Origin: Hyphomicrobium sp. NDB2Meth4
GTDB taxonomy: Bacteria; Pseudomonadota; Alphaproteobacteria; Rhizobiales; Hyphomicrobiaceae
DNA: 64,000 nt
Assembly: GCF_900117445.1 (NCBI RefSeq)
Contig: NZ_FPEJ01000005.1
Coordinates: 248,001 to 312,000 of the forward strand
Direction: 5' to 3'
Shown here: positions 50,303 to 61,917 of the stretch, piece after piece
Layout of the letters: every line of letters begins with the position of its first letter
Position numbering within the stretch: position 1 is the stretch's first letter
Translations under genes and position numbers: made by a program
Notes under the pieces: model-generated
What the model was told of the DNA's origin: nothing
Seen by the model: the letters and a program-made list of their open reading frames with translations, nothing else
Databases searched by the model: none

Positions 50303-50518
50303 ATGCCCCACCAATTCCGGATTGGCCAGATGGTCCACATCGTCCCTGCGCAGGATGGCTCGCAGCCTTCTCCATGCTCCTACAAGATTCTCCGGCTGTT
50401 GCCGCAAGTCGGCGTGCAGCGGCTCTATCGCATCAAGACAATCATGGAACCGCTGGAGCGGATCGTCGATGAGGCCGCCCTCGTGTGCCGGCCAGTCACG
50501 CTGACGCCGGTGATGTGA
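50303..50518 (+). CDS. small SH3-like protein, copy 4 (divergent)
   Basis: A 71-residue paralogue: FRIGQMVHIVP, SYKILRLLPQVGVQRLYRIK and a changed C-terminus containing two extra hydrophobic turns. GAGGAAACA precedes the ATG. It is the most distant copy, follows the CsbD-like gene and has no leader element that I could find. Confidence 0.68.
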   Translation: MPHQFRIGQMVHIVPAQDGSQPSPCSYKILRLLPQVGVQRLYRIKTIMEPLERIVDEAALVCRPVTLTPVM

Positions 50519-50586
50519 GGGCAGAGAAGCTCTGCTATTGCTAGGTCTTTCTCCGCTCTGGACGAGACGTTCTCGGCACTACGGCC

Positions 50587-51276
50587 TCAATCCGCGGCCA
50601 AGCGGTAGCCGATGCCGAGTTCGGTGAGGATGATCGCCGGCTCCTCGGGGTCGTGCTCGATCTTCTGACGTAGCTGCCCAATGTAGACGCGCAGGTACTG
50701 CGTATCCAGCGCATGCGCTGGTCCCCAAACAGCCGTCAGCAGTTGCTTATGTGTCATGACTTTGCCGGCGTGACGCCCAAGCAGCGCGAGCAGATCGAAC
50801 TCGCGCGGCGTAAGTTTGATCTCCGCACCCTTGCGGGTCACGCGATGGCGGTCCGTATCAAGCTCGATCTCGCCGATCCTCATGATCGGCGTCTCCGGCT
50901 GGGCTTGCTTGCGGTGGCGAAGCGCGGCGCGCAGCCGGGCCATCAACTCACCCACGCCGAAAGGCTTGTTGATGAAGTCGTCGGCACCGAGATCCAAAGC
51001 CTCTATCTTCTCGGCCTCGCGGTCGCGTGCCGACAGGACGACGATAGGCACGCTCGACCACTGGCGCACCTGGCGGATGACGTCCTTGCCGTCACCGTCC
51101 GGAAGGCCGAGGTCGAGCACGACCACCTCCGGCGGCTGGCGCGCAATGAGCCTCGTCGCCTCCTCTACGCTTGCCGCAGAACTTACCTCGTAGCCGTTCG
51201 CCTCGAGCGCCGGCTTGAGGAAGCGCAAAATCGCTGCTTCGTCATCGACGACCATCACTTTAATTCGAGCCGTCAT
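50587..51276 (-). CDS. kdpE: response regulator KdpE
   Basis: A 229-residue OmpR-type regulator. The receiver domain has VVDDEAAI, the phosphorylated Asp in VVLDLGLPDGDG and Lys in INKPF; the winged helix ends YLRVYIGQLRQKIE. It controls kdpFABC in response to low potassium or osmotic stress. ATG overlaps the kdpD stop (four bases). Confidence 0.93.
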   Translation of the reverse strand: MTARIKVMVVDDEAAILRFLKPALEANGYEVSSAASVEEATRLIARQPPEVVVLDLGLPDGDGKDVIRQVRQWSSVPIVVLSARDREAEKIEALDLGADDFINKPFGVGELMARLRAALRHRKQAQPETPIMRIGEIELDTDRHRVTRKGAEIKLTPREFDLLALLGRHAGKVMTHKQLLTAVWGPAHALDTQYLRVYIGQLRQKIEHDPEEPAIILTELGIGYRLAAD

Positions 51277-53960
51277 CGCACCTGCCCCGCGAGCCGAAAT
51301 CTCATCGCCACGCGCGTGCCCCGGCCCTTCTCGACAGGACTCTCTGCCACGATAGACGCTTCGTGCGCCTCGATGATGCCTTTCGCGATCGCCAGTCCAA
51401 GTCCCGTGCTTTCTCCCCCGTCGGCCAAGGCCCGTCCGGGCCCTTCTGCGTGCACGAATTTCTCGAAAATATGCGGAAGCGCCGCCTCGGCGATGCCTGG
51501 CCCGTCGTCGGTGACACGCAGAGAAAGCGATCTATCGTCGACGACAGCATCGATGACGACGCGAGTATCGGCCAACGTGTGAATGACGGCGTTGCCAACG
51601 ACGTTTGAGAGAGCCTGCTCAAGCAGCCTCGCGTCGGCATGCACGAGTGGAAGATCGCCGGGAAGGTCCACCTCGATTTTCTGTCTGGCCCCGCGGCGGC
51701 GCGCAGCACTAGCGACCCTCTCGGCAATCTCACGCACGTCCACCCAATCCTTTCGAACCTCCAGCGCTCCCGCATCGATACGCGTCATCGACAAGAGATT
51801 GCGCACCATCTCGTCTAGCGCTTCTGCCTCACTCTTCACCTGATCAAGCAGTTCCAGCCTTGTCTTCGCGTCGAGCTTGTCTCCATAGTCGATGAGGCTC
51901 GTCGCCGAACCAAGTATCGACGCAAGTGGCGTGCGAAAATCGTGCGATATCGATGCAAGCAGCGTGTTGCGTATTCGCTCGGTCTCCGCCGCACCGCGCG
52001 TGCGCACGATCTCCCGCGACAACGACGCGCGATCGAGGGCGGTCGCGGTCTGCTCGGCCAGCGCCTCGAACAGAATGCGGGCCTCAGGATCGAGCTTCTC
52101 GCCGTCATCGCCGAGACCAACGCCGATGACGCCAAGGACGCCGTGCGCGGTGCGCATAGGCAGAAACAACCAGCCTACGGAAGGAAGCGTTGCCGTGTCA
52201 GTGCCGGCCGGCTCGTCGTGCTTCAACGCCCAGCGTGCAGCCGTCATCTCACCGGTTCCGAGCGCCTCCAGCGGCGGCCATGCGGCGGCAATTTCGGGCT
52301 CCTCGTTGGCGCCCAGCAGGATCACGGTCGGGCGTGCGAGACCGGCGTGGACCGCGCCCACGGCGGCGTCCGGTATATCCTCGTATTTGGCTATGCCAGC
52401 CAGTCGGCGTGTGAACTCATAGAGCCGGCGCGTCGCGCGCATGCGATCGGCAGCCAATCGCGCCTGCTCGCGCACGCGGCCAGCGAGCGTGGATATGATC
52501 ACCGCGACGGCCAAGAAGACCATGAGCGCCAGCAGCTCATGCGGCTCGGCCACCGTGAAGGTGTAGAGGGGCTCGATGAAGAACAGATTATAGGCGAGGA
52601 AAGACAATACCGAAGCATAGACGGCGGGCCAAATGCCGAACGTGACGGCAGAGGCCGCAACCGCCAGCAGAAAGATCATGGAGATGTTGGGAAACGTAGT
52701 CAGACGCGTCAATCCCTCCGCGACGCCGATCGCGACCGCGACCGCGATCGTCGCCCACAGGAAGGAGCGGGGTTCCAGCGGCTGACGCCTCGGCGCCGGA
52801 AGCGCTCCGCGCGCCCTCTCGCGCTCGCGGCTGGTAATGACGTGCACCGCCACACCGTCGGCGCGGCGAAGAAGCTCATGCGGCAGCGAGCGGCGCAACA
52901 TCTCCGTGACGAACCCGCCGCGCGAGCGCCCGAGCACAATTTGCGTCACGTTTTCAAACTTGGCGAAGCGCAAAAGCTCCGCCGCAATATCGCTCGCGGT
53001 GAGGGTGCTCGTCTCGGCCCCGAGCGTACGCGCAAGCTCCAGCGCGGCTTCAACGTTGCGCCTTGCCCCGGCATCGAGCTGCTCGCTGGGACGCTCGACT
53101 GTCACCGCCATCCACGGCGCATCCATGACGTCGGCGAGCCGCTTGCCAGCGCGGACGATAGAGACGGCATCGCGATCTGGACCGATGCATGCGAGGATAC
53201 GTTCGCGCGCAGGCCACGGCCCTTCGATTGCTTGTGCCCGCATGTGCTCGATCAGGTCGGCATCGATGCGTTCGGCAGCGCGCCTCAGCGCTAGCTCGCG
53301 CAGGGCTGTGAGATTTTCCGGCTTGAAGAAGCGCTTGCGCGCTCTGTCCGCCATATCTGGGACGTAGACCTTGCCCTCGGCGAGCCGCTTCAGCAGTTCG
53401 TCCGTCGGCAGATCGACCAGCACGACCTCATCGGCATCCTCGAAGACGTAGTCAGGCACGGTCTCCCGTACCTTCACGCCCGTGATCTTCTGCACGATGT
53501 CGTTGAGCCCTTCGAGGTGCTGGATGTTCAGCGTCGTCCATACATCGATGCCGGCAGCAAGCAGCTCCTCTACGTCCTGCCAGCGCTTCGGATGCCGGCT
53601 GCCGGGAATATTGGTGTGCGCCAGCTCGTCAAGCAGCAGCAGACCCGGGCGGCGCGCCAAGGCCTTGTCGATGTCGAACTCGGAAAGGATCTTGTTGACG
53701 TAGATTGCCGGCTTTCGCGGAATGCCCTCAAGGCCCTCCGACAGCGCGTCGGTCTCCCTACGCCCGTGCGTCTCGACCAGCCCTACGACGACGTCGCGGC
53801 CCTCCACCTTGGCGGCGTGGGCAGCACTCAACATGGCAAACGTCTTACCGACACCCGGCGCGGCACCGAGGAATATCTTTAGGCGCCCGCGACCGCTCGC
53901 CTTGGTAACGGCGAGGATGGCATCCGGCGAGGCTCTTTGCTTTGGTGTCGAAGCGGGCAT
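51273..53960 (-). CDS. kdpD: sensor histidine kinase KdpD
   Basis: An 895-residue kinase with the full KdpD layout. The N-terminal KdpD domain has Walker A (GAAPGVGKTFAML) and LLDELAHTN, followed by a USP-like domain, four membrane helices near residues 395-495, a GAF-like region, the phosphorylated His in SISHDFRTPLASILG and a kinase domain with GLGLAIAKGI. It senses potassium status at the inner membrane. Confidence 0.94.
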   Translation of the reverse strand: MPASTPKQRASPDAILAVTKASGRGRLKIFLGAAPGVGKTFAMLSAAHAAKVEGRDVVVGLVETHGRRETDALSEGLEGIPRKPAIYVNKILSEFDIDKALARRPGLLLLDELAHTNIPGSRHPKRWQDVEELLAAGIDVWTTLNIQHLEGLNDIVQKITGVKVRETVPDYVFEDADEVVLVDLPTDELLKRLAEGKVYVPDMADRARKRFFKPENLTALRELALRRAAERIDADLIEHMRAQAIEGPWPARERILACIGPDRDAVSIVRAGKRLADVMDAPWMAVTVERPSEQLDAGARRNVEAALELARTLGAETSTLTASDIAAELLRFAKFENVTQIVLGRSRGGFVTEMLRRSLPHELLRRADGVAVHVITSRERERARGALPAPRRQPLEPRSFLWATIAVAVAIGVAEGLTRLTTFPNISMIFLLAVAASAVTFGIWPAVYASVLSFLAYNLFFIEPLYTFTVAEPHELLALMVFLAVAVIISTLAGRVREQARLAADRMRATRRLYEFTRRLAGIAKYEDIPDAAVGAVHAGLARPTVILLGANEEPEIAAAWPPLEALGTGEMTAARWALKHDEPAGTDTATLPSVGWLFLPMRTAHGVLGVIGVGLGDDGEKLDPEARILFEALAEQTATALDRASLSREIVRTRGAAETERIRNTLLASISHDFRTPLASILGSATSLIDYGDKLDAKTRLELLDQVKSEAEALDEMVRNLLSMTRIDAGALEVRKDWVDVREIAERVASAARRRGARQKIEVDLPGDLPLVHADARLLEQALSNVVGNAVIHTLADTRVVIDAVVDDRSLSLRVTDDGPGIAEAALPHIFEKFVHAEGPGRALADGGESTGLGLAIAKGIIEAHEASIVAESPVEKGRGTRVAMRFRLAGQVR

Positions 53961-53976
53961 GGCTTCGCCAGGTTCT

Positions 53977-54582
53977 CTACTGAGCGCCGAGGCTATCGAG
54001 GGCGAGGTTGAGCCGCAAGACGTTGACCCGAGGCTCGCCGAGCACTCCTAACGCGCGTCCTTCCACTTCCCCGTTAACGAGGCGGCGCAAACGGTCCTCC
54101 GTCACACCCCGGGCCTTGGCGACGCGCGGAATTTGCATCAACGCGTTCTGAGGCGAGATGTCCGGATCGAGGCCGCTCGATGATGTGGTCACCGCATCGA
54201 CCGGAACCGGTCCGGCAATGCCCTCCTTGCGCAGCTCATCGACGCTGCCCTGCACGCGCTCAATCAACTTCTTGGTGATCGGCCCGAGATTAGAGCCAGT
54301 CGATGCCGCCGCGTTGTAGGGCGCATCGACGGTCTTGCTCGGGTCGAACGCATCGGTGCCAATGGTGGCCGACGGGCGCGGATGGAAGTATCGCTCCGAC
54401 GTGAACGCCTGACCTACGAGGGCCGAACCAACAACCTTGCCGTCCCTGCGAACGAGACTACCCAGCGCCTGATCCTGCATCATGACCCAGGCCACTCCAG
54501 AGACAGCCAGTGGATAGACGACGCCGGTCAACACAGTGAAGCTGAGCAACATGACCACTGCGATGCGCAATTGCTGAAGCAT
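53977..54582 (-). CDS. kdpC: potassium-transporting ATPase subunit C
   Basis: A 201-residue protein with one N-terminal helix (VVMLLSFTVLTGVVYPLAV) and the periplasmic KdpC domain (YFHPRPSA, GSNLGPITKKL, LDPDISPQNA, ALGVLGEPRVNVLRLN). It stabilises the KdpFABC complex. Same operon as kdpB, 11 bases apart. Confidence 0.94.
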   Translation of the reverse strand: MLQQLRIAVVMLLSFTVLTGVVYPLAVSGVAWVMMQDQALGSLVRRDGKVVGSALVGQAFTSERYFHPRPSATIGTDAFDPSKTVDAPYNAAASTGSNLGPITKKLIERVQGSVDELRKEGIAGPVPVDAVTTSSSGLDPDISPQNALMQIPRVAKARGVTEDRLRRLVNGEVEGRALGVLGEPRVNVLRLNLALDSLGAQ

Positions 54583-54593
54583 GGTCTTTTCTC

Positions 54594-56642
<2,049 letters not shown>

Positions 56643-56667
56643 GGATGAAGCCTCCTGAAGTCGCAGG

Positions 56668-58371
56668 TCAAAACGTCTTGCCGGCAAGCATCTGGAAATG
56701 CTCGGCGATGGGACCGAGTGCTAGCGCCGGGAAGAATTCCAAACCGCTGACGATGACGATCACGCCTGCGAGCAGAGCGACGAACAGGGCTCCGTCGGTC
56801 GGGAACGTGCCACTGGATGGCGCGAGCCTCGGCTTCGCCGCGAGTGAGCCAATGATCGCCATCACCGGAACGATGATGCCAAACCGGCAGGCCAACATGG
56901 TGATGCCCAAAGTCGTATCGTACCAGGGCGCGTTGGCAGTGAGACCAGCGAATGCCGAGCCGTTATTTCCAGCGGCCGACGAGAAGGCATAAAGGATCTC
57001 GCTGTAGCCGCGCGGGCCTGGGTTATTGAGGCCTGCCAGAGCGGCGGGCAAAACAGCCGAGACCGCGCTGAAACCTAGGATGAAGGCCGGCATGATGAGA
57101 ATTGCCAGCATGGCCATCTTCACTTCCTTGGCCTCGAGCTTCTTGCCGAGATACTCGGGCGTCCGCCCGACCATCAGACCGGCAACGAACATGGCGATGA
57201 TGGCGAACACGACGATGCCATAGAGACCGGAACCGACACCGCCGGGAACGACCTCACCGATCTGGATGAGCAGAAGAGGAACCAGGCCGCCGAGCGGCAT
57301 GTACGAGTCGTGCATCGAGTTGACGGAGCCGTTCGAGGCACCAGTAGTGAACGTCGCCCATACCGCGGACTGCGGGATGCCGAAGCGAACCTCCTTGCCT
57401 TCCATGTTTCCGCCGTCGACGCCCATCGCGTGCATGAACGGATTGCCCGCCGCTTCGGCCCAATAGGCGATGGCGCAGCCGACGATCATGAAGAGCATCA
57501 TTACGCCGAGCAGCGCCCATCCCTCGCGCTCGCGGCCGATCATGCGCCCGAAGGCAACGGCCAGCGCGAGGGCCAGGGCGAGAATCCCCCAAGCCTCCAG
57601 CGTGTTGGTCCATATGTTGGGGTTCTCGTAGGGATGAGCCGAGTTGACATTGAAGAAACCGCCACCGTTGGTGCCGAGTTGCTTGATGGCGAGTTGGCTG
57701 GCAACGGGTCCCTGAGCGATGGTCTGCTTGGCGCCTTCCAGGGTCGTCGCATCGATGTAGTTCGACAAGTTCTGCGGCACACCGAGCGCGATGAGCGCGA
57801 ACGCCATGACGATCGACAAGGGCACAAGCACGTAGAGCGTCACGCGAGTGAGATCGACCCAGAAATTTCCCACCGTACTAGCGTTTGCGCGAGAGAACGC
57901 ACGAGCGAGCGGAACGATGATCGCCATCCCAGTCGCTGCGGAAACGAAGTTCTGCACCGTCAGTCCGACCATCTGGCTGAAATACGAAAGCGTGGTCTCG
58001 CCGCCGTAGCTCTGCCAGTTGGTGTTGGTGACGAACGACACCGCCGTGTTGAAGGCGAGGTGCTCGCTCAAGGCGCCGAAGCCTTGCGGATTGAGCGGCA
58101 GGAAGCCCTGCAGCCGGAGGATAGCGTAGAGCAGCACGAAGCCGGCGGCATTGAAGGCGAGGAGTGCGGCAACGTACTGCAGCCAGGTTTGCTCGCGGGT
58201 TTGATCGACGCCGGCGAGCGCGTAGATGCGCCCTTCTACCGGCATCAGCGCAGGTGTGAGAAAGCAGCGCCTTCCGTCCATGACTGTAGCAAGGAACGAC
58301 CCTAAGGGGCGCGCCGTCAACACGACGAGCGCGAGCATGATGGCGATCTGAAGCCAGCCGTTGAGTGTCAT
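56668..58371 (-). CDS. kdpA: potassium-transporting ATPase subunit A
   Basis: A 567-residue channel-like membrane protein. The selectivity-filter segments are visible as [43 protein letters not shown] and [13 protein letters not shown]. It binds and conducts K+ in the KdpFABC complex. Confidence 0.95.
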   Translation of the reverse strand: MTLNGWLQIAIMLALVVLTARPLGSFLATVMDGRRCFLTPALMPVEGRIYALAGVDQTREQTWLQYVAALLAFNAAGFVLLYAILRLQGFLPLNPQGFGALSEHLAFNTAVSFVTNTNWQSYGGETTLSYFSQMVGLTVQNFVSAATGMAIIVPLARAFSRANASTVGNFWVDLTRVTLYVLVPLSIVMAFALIALGVPQNLSNYIDATTLEGAKQTIAQGPVASQLAIKQLGTNGGGFFNVNSAHPYENPNIWTNTLEAWGILALALALAVAFGRMIGREREGWALLGVMMLFMIVGCAIAYWAEAAGNPFMHAMGVDGGNMEGKEVRFGIPQSAVWATFTTGASNGSVNSMHDSYMPLGGLVPLLLIQIGEVVPGGVGSGLYGIVVFAIIAMFVAGLMVGRTPEYLGKKLEAKEVKMAMLAILIMPAFILGFSAVSAVLPAALAGLNNPGPRGYSEILYAFSSAAGNNGSAFAGLTANAPWYDTTLGITMLACRFGIIVPVMAIIGSLAAKPRLAPSSGTFPTDGALFVALLAGVIVIVSGLEFFPALALGPIAEHFQMLAGKTF

Positions 58372-58403
58372 CGGTTTTGTCCAAGTTGCGCGGCGATGCG
58401 CGC

Positions 58404-58490
58404 TCAGAGCTTCTCGGGATGGAGAAGCGCAAAGACGAGATAGATCGCGAGGAAAAGGGCGACGCCGCCGCCGAGGATAAGATCGAGCAT
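58404..58490 (-). CDS. kdpF: potassium-transporting ATPase subunit F
   Basis: A 28-residue single helix, [20 protein letters not shown] then ALLHPEKL; the closing HPEKL-type end is characteristic of KdpF. It stabilises the complex in the membrane. It stands 32 bases before kdpA. Confidence 0.88.
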   Translation of the reverse strand: MLDLILGGGVALFLAIYLVFALLHPEKL

Positions 58491-58498
58491 CGCCAGCC

Positions 58499-58582
58499 TC
58501 ACTCTTTCGCGGCCCAGCGGGCGTAAAGATGCATGAGGCCGAAGAGCGCCAACCCGAGCGCGAGGTAGGTTAGGTCCAGCAT
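58499..58582 (-). CDS. 27-residue membrane micro-protein heading the kdp operon
   Basis: A short helix, [20 protein letters not shown] followed by ARWAAKE, with AGGAGG four bases before the ATG. It resembles KdpF in size and N-terminus (MLDL) but has a different end. It begins the operon, eight bases before kdpF. It may be an extra small subunit. Confidence 0.65.
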   Translation of the reverse strand: MLDLTYLALGLALFGLMHLYARWAAKE

Positions 58583-58625
58583 TTAGTCCTCCTGTCGCCA
58601 CCGACGTGGAGGAGCTAAGGGACCT

Positions 58626-58678
58626 CACATAAGGATTCGATATGGATTTCAGGGGCCCCGCGTAAGGATCGCATAAAG
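58626..58678 (-). promoter_or_regulatory. candidate KdpE-binding direct repeats
   Basis: Two related 19-20 base segments, 58626-58644 and 58660-58678, share TAAGGAT(T)CG on the plus strand. On the minus strand each has the T-rich form ATCCTTA with a preceding TAT, similar in feel to the T-rich KdpE sites of other bacteria. They lie 44-96 bases before the first gene of the kdp operon. The rest of 58679-58951 shows nothing I can support. Confidence 0.5.
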
Positions 58679-58951
58679 GCGGCACACAGAGCCGCCTCCA
58701 TTCACGGCGCTATGCCAGTGCGGACATCGTCCCTTCTGCGATCTCGTTCGTATTATCGGGGTTTCTAATGCGCGCGCCCAGCATCTTGCTTCGTCGTCAG
58801 TCGACGCGAACACGAATTGACTGAGTTTGCGGCCTGTCGTTCGCAGATACTTATTGCAAAGACCTCGACCGGCGGGAGTTGCGTGGCCAGCCGGTCGAGG
58901 CAGGCATCTGACGCAGGCGTAGGACTCTGCGTCAAATTTCTAGCGGGCAGC

Positions 58952-60208
58952 TCAGAAGCTGATCTTTGCGCCCGAGAACACCGTGTCGTAGTCCTCGACG
59001 TCGATCGCTACGCCTTTGAGATCGGCCGAGTAGTGGCGATAGGCCACATACAGATCTAGTGAGGCCGCGTCGATCGATTGGACGGCCGCAAGGCCCCAAA
59101 CGTCTACGTCCGAGCTCTTAATCGCAGCGTTGCTCTTGGCCTGGCCGAAATCACCCTGGTAGTACTCTCCGTAGAGTGTCGTGTTGCCAAGCGGGTTCCA
59201 CTTGCGCTGGATGCCCGCCTGAATGTTCCAGTTCGAATAGTTGCGGTCGTTGCCCGCACCGACGACTTTCTGGGCAAGCTCGGTCTCACCATACGCGAAC
59301 GTCACGAACAGGCCCGTCCCAGTGTGCAGAATGCTAGCAGAGCCACCCAGCGTCGTGCCGCGGTCGTTGCCGGCCGCGGTCGACCCACCGAACTTTTGAG
59401 TGGCATCGGTGATCTCGCCGTAGCTGATGCCAGCGGCAAGCTTGAAGCCCTGAAACTCGCCCGCATACTTCAAAGCAACCGCCCAAAAGTCATCCTCACC
59501 CCAGTTAGCGGACGCGACGAACCCGCCGAACTCAGGTGAATCGTAGCGGACGAGATTGTATCGATCACCTTCGCCTACACCTGTGCTCTGTCCGAACGTC
59601 AGGTCCGTCCAGGTTGCCCCGACCGATCCGCCGGCACTGTTGCGCAGGCTCACGGCACCGTTCGGTGTGAAGATCGTGATCGGCTTGTCCACAAGCACCG
59701 TCTTGGCAAGCGACAGCTCGGTGATGCCATCGTTGACAGCGGACGTCTGTCCGACAGTCACCTTACCCAACTTCTTGCTTTCCAGGAACCAAGCACTGTG
59801 GCGCAGCGTGAACGAGCTTGCCGCAAGGGCATCGGCTGTATTGCTCGACTGAGCAGCCGAGGCCACGCCGATCTCGAGGATGTAGCCCGCAGACCAATCG
59901 CTATCGATCTTTGCCTTACCCACGAAACGGAACCGCGAAGGGTCACTACCGTTCGTCGTCACATAGGTATTGCTTTCAGCACCGTCGTCCCACCACTGAA
60001 CGGCCTGGTTGACCCAGCCCGAGACAGTCAGCGAAACCTTGCGATTGCCCTTGCGTGCGGTGGTTGCCTCAAGCTCAGCGACCCGCTCTTCCAAGTCCGC
60101 TACGCCGTCCGATCCCAGATCGGCTGCATAGGCAGGAACCCCACCCGCAAACAATCCCGCACTTAGAACCAACGCTAGGTTGGCCCTACCCCATACTCCC
60201 CCGTACAT
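58952..60208 (-). CDS. alphaproteobacterial-type porin
   Basis: A 418-residue outer-membrane protein with signal peptide (ending PAYAADLG), a coiled N-terminal segment (DLEERVAELEATTARK), then VSLTVSGWVNQAVQWWDDG and a 16-strand type pattern ending in FSGAKISF with the terminal Phe needed for barrel assembly. It forms a general diffusion channel. Confidence 0.87.
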   Translation of the reverse strand: MYGGVWGRANLALVLSAGLFAGGVPAYAADLGSDGVADLEERVAELEATTARKGNRKVSLTVSGWVNQAVQWWDDGAESNTYVTTNGSDPSRFRFVGKAKIDSDWSAGYILEIGVASAAQSSNTADALAASSFTLRHSAWFLESKKLGKVTVGQTSAVNDGITELSLAKTVLVDKPITIFTPNGAVSLRNSAGGSVGATWTDLTFGQSTGVGEGDRYNLVRYDSPEFGGFVASANWGEDDFWAVALKYAGEFQGFKLAAGISYGEITDATQKFGGSTAAGNDRGTTLGGSASILHTGTGLFVTFAYGETELAQKVVGAGNDRNYSNWNIQAGIQRKWNPLGNTTLYGEYYQGDFGQAKSNAAIKSSDVDVWGLAAVQSIDAASLDLYVAYRHYSADLKGVAIDVEDYDTVFSGAKISF

Positions 60209-61002
60209 CGCGTACTCCTAACGCTACAGTTACGCCACGAAACTGACGCTCACTAAATCGCCCCGGCGATCTATTGCTGCGAGGCGAATGCGCTGAGAAG
60301 TACGGTTCGAATTCCCTCATTCAAAATAACTAAAAATGCACACCATATGGCCAGCCATCACACCAACCGCAGCCGCTATCGGCCAACACGTTGGAAATAG
60401 ACAGATTTCCGACAATACTTTCTAAACAAAACAATGCTGCAAATACGCAACAGACACATAAATTCACATCAGCCAATTTTACCACCCAATTTCACATACA
60501 AATGAAGCCAAATAGCAGACACAAATAGTGCGACTCAACATGTTGTACTTCCGCACTAATTTAACAAGCAAAACCGAGGCGAAACTGTCGCAGCAACCAC
60601 ATATAGCAGCGGTCGCGACCAATTTAATGGGACACTGAAGCGGACGAAATAGAAGCAACCATGGACAGGCCGCCCCCGGCCCCAGAAGCCAGAGCCAATA
60701 TCATGGATTATCGGCCCACTTCAGCAGCCACTGGGCCATTTATTGAATGCCGCAATAGGCCACAAATGCGCAAGCCGAGCCAAATAGCAAACCCAATAAC
60801 ATTTCACCCGTGATAAGCAGAATTATTGCGCACCAGATTTAGCGCGATAGCCTCTCGGCAGCCCAATAAAATGTACGCGGTAAATGTCGCGTCCATAGGC
60901 CGCATGAAAGCGGAAGGCTGCGTTGGTTCAGGAGGCTTTTGTTTTGAAAGAGACTTGCACGCTATCCGCGAAACGTGAGGCCGAATGCGGCCCCGCCACG
61001 CG
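60209..61002. other. long AT-rich intergenic region
   Basis: About 790 bases with markedly lower GC than the surroundings. It should contain the porin promoter region at its left end. GCCAAATAGCA occurs twice (about 60510 and 60777). No reading frame, RNA fold or insertion-sequence end is convincing. It could be regulatory or a decayed remnant. Confidence 0.5.
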
Positions 61003-61671
61003 TCAGCTGACCATGCTGGAGGGAAGCATCGTCAGATAGAGGACACCATCGTCATCCCCCACATTCCGATAGCCGTGAGCGCGATCAGCAGGGAACCCCA
61101 GCGAGTCGCCGCCAGCTAGCGTCACCGCCTGCTCGCCGGCGACTGTCACCGCGATGATGCCTTGCGTCACAACCAGGTGTGCCGTTGTCCCGAAACCGCG
61201 CGCTTCGCCTTCTTCAAAGTGACCGCGCGCGATGGCCAACTCGAAGAACTCGACGCCGACCTGATGGCCAGACAACGGACGGATTACGAATTTGCCATCG
61301 CTCGACCTGACTGTGACAGAGCGCGAGCGCCGCAGCACGCGTGTCGCAGGCCGCGCGCCCACATCCATCAGGCTTGCAAGCGGAGCCCCCAACGCCTCGG
61401 CCAATCTCGACAGCACAGTCACTGTAGGCACACTGCGCCCGAGCTCTATCCGGCCGATCATGCCCCTGCTGACACCTGACAGCGTTGCCAGCTTTTCGAG
61501 AGAAAGTCCGGTACGCGCCCGGTGCCGGCGCAAGTTATCGCCCACACGCGTAGCTAGCTCGCTTTTTGCTGTGGACGCTATGGGACCACCACTCGTCGAC
61601 GTGGCGTTCTCCTCGGCATCTGACACATGTGAGCGATCGTCCACCACTGCACCCTCGCACCGCCAACGCAT
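61003..61671 (-). CDS. XRE-family regulator with C-terminal cupin domain
   Basis: About 222 residues. The helix-turn-helix is in the first half (VGDNLRRHRARTGLSLEKLA, TLSGVSRGMIGRIELGRSVP) and a cupin barrel follows (EGEARGFGTTAHLVV, GDSLGFPADRAHGYRN). Such proteins usually repress a nearby pathway and sense a small ligand in the cupin. A GTG at 61647 has GAGGG upstream and may be the true start. It follows the sulfurtransferase gene by 246 bases on the same strand. Confidence 0.82.
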   Translation of the reverse strand: MRWRCEGAVVDDRSHVSDAEENATSTSGGPIASTAKSELATRVGDNLRRHRARTGLSLEKLATLSGVSRGMIGRIELGRSVPTVTVLSRLAEALGAPLASLMDVGARPATRVLRRSRSVTVRSSDGKFVIRPLSGHQVGVEFFELAIARGHFEEGEARGFGTTAHLVVTQGIIAVTVAGEQAVTLAGGDSLGFPADRAHGYRNVGDDDGVLYLTMLPSSMVS

Positions 61672-61917
61672 GAGCCAAGGGATTTTGTGCCGTGCCGCGA
61701 CTACGCCTCACCAGGGGGATGCCACTAGCATCGCCCCAGGTGGGCACGTCGCCCAGTCCAACCAATTGGATTCCGCTTTCGCGCAGTCGAAACAGCCCCA
61801 ATCCCCACTCAAGGATTAGCCGTGGGCTGCGCGGCCCTCAACAAAGAAGAAATGCTTAGAATATGCGCGCTTTCGTGCGGCAGTCCGGCGCAGCAGACAT
61901 ACAGGCAGAGCGGGCGC

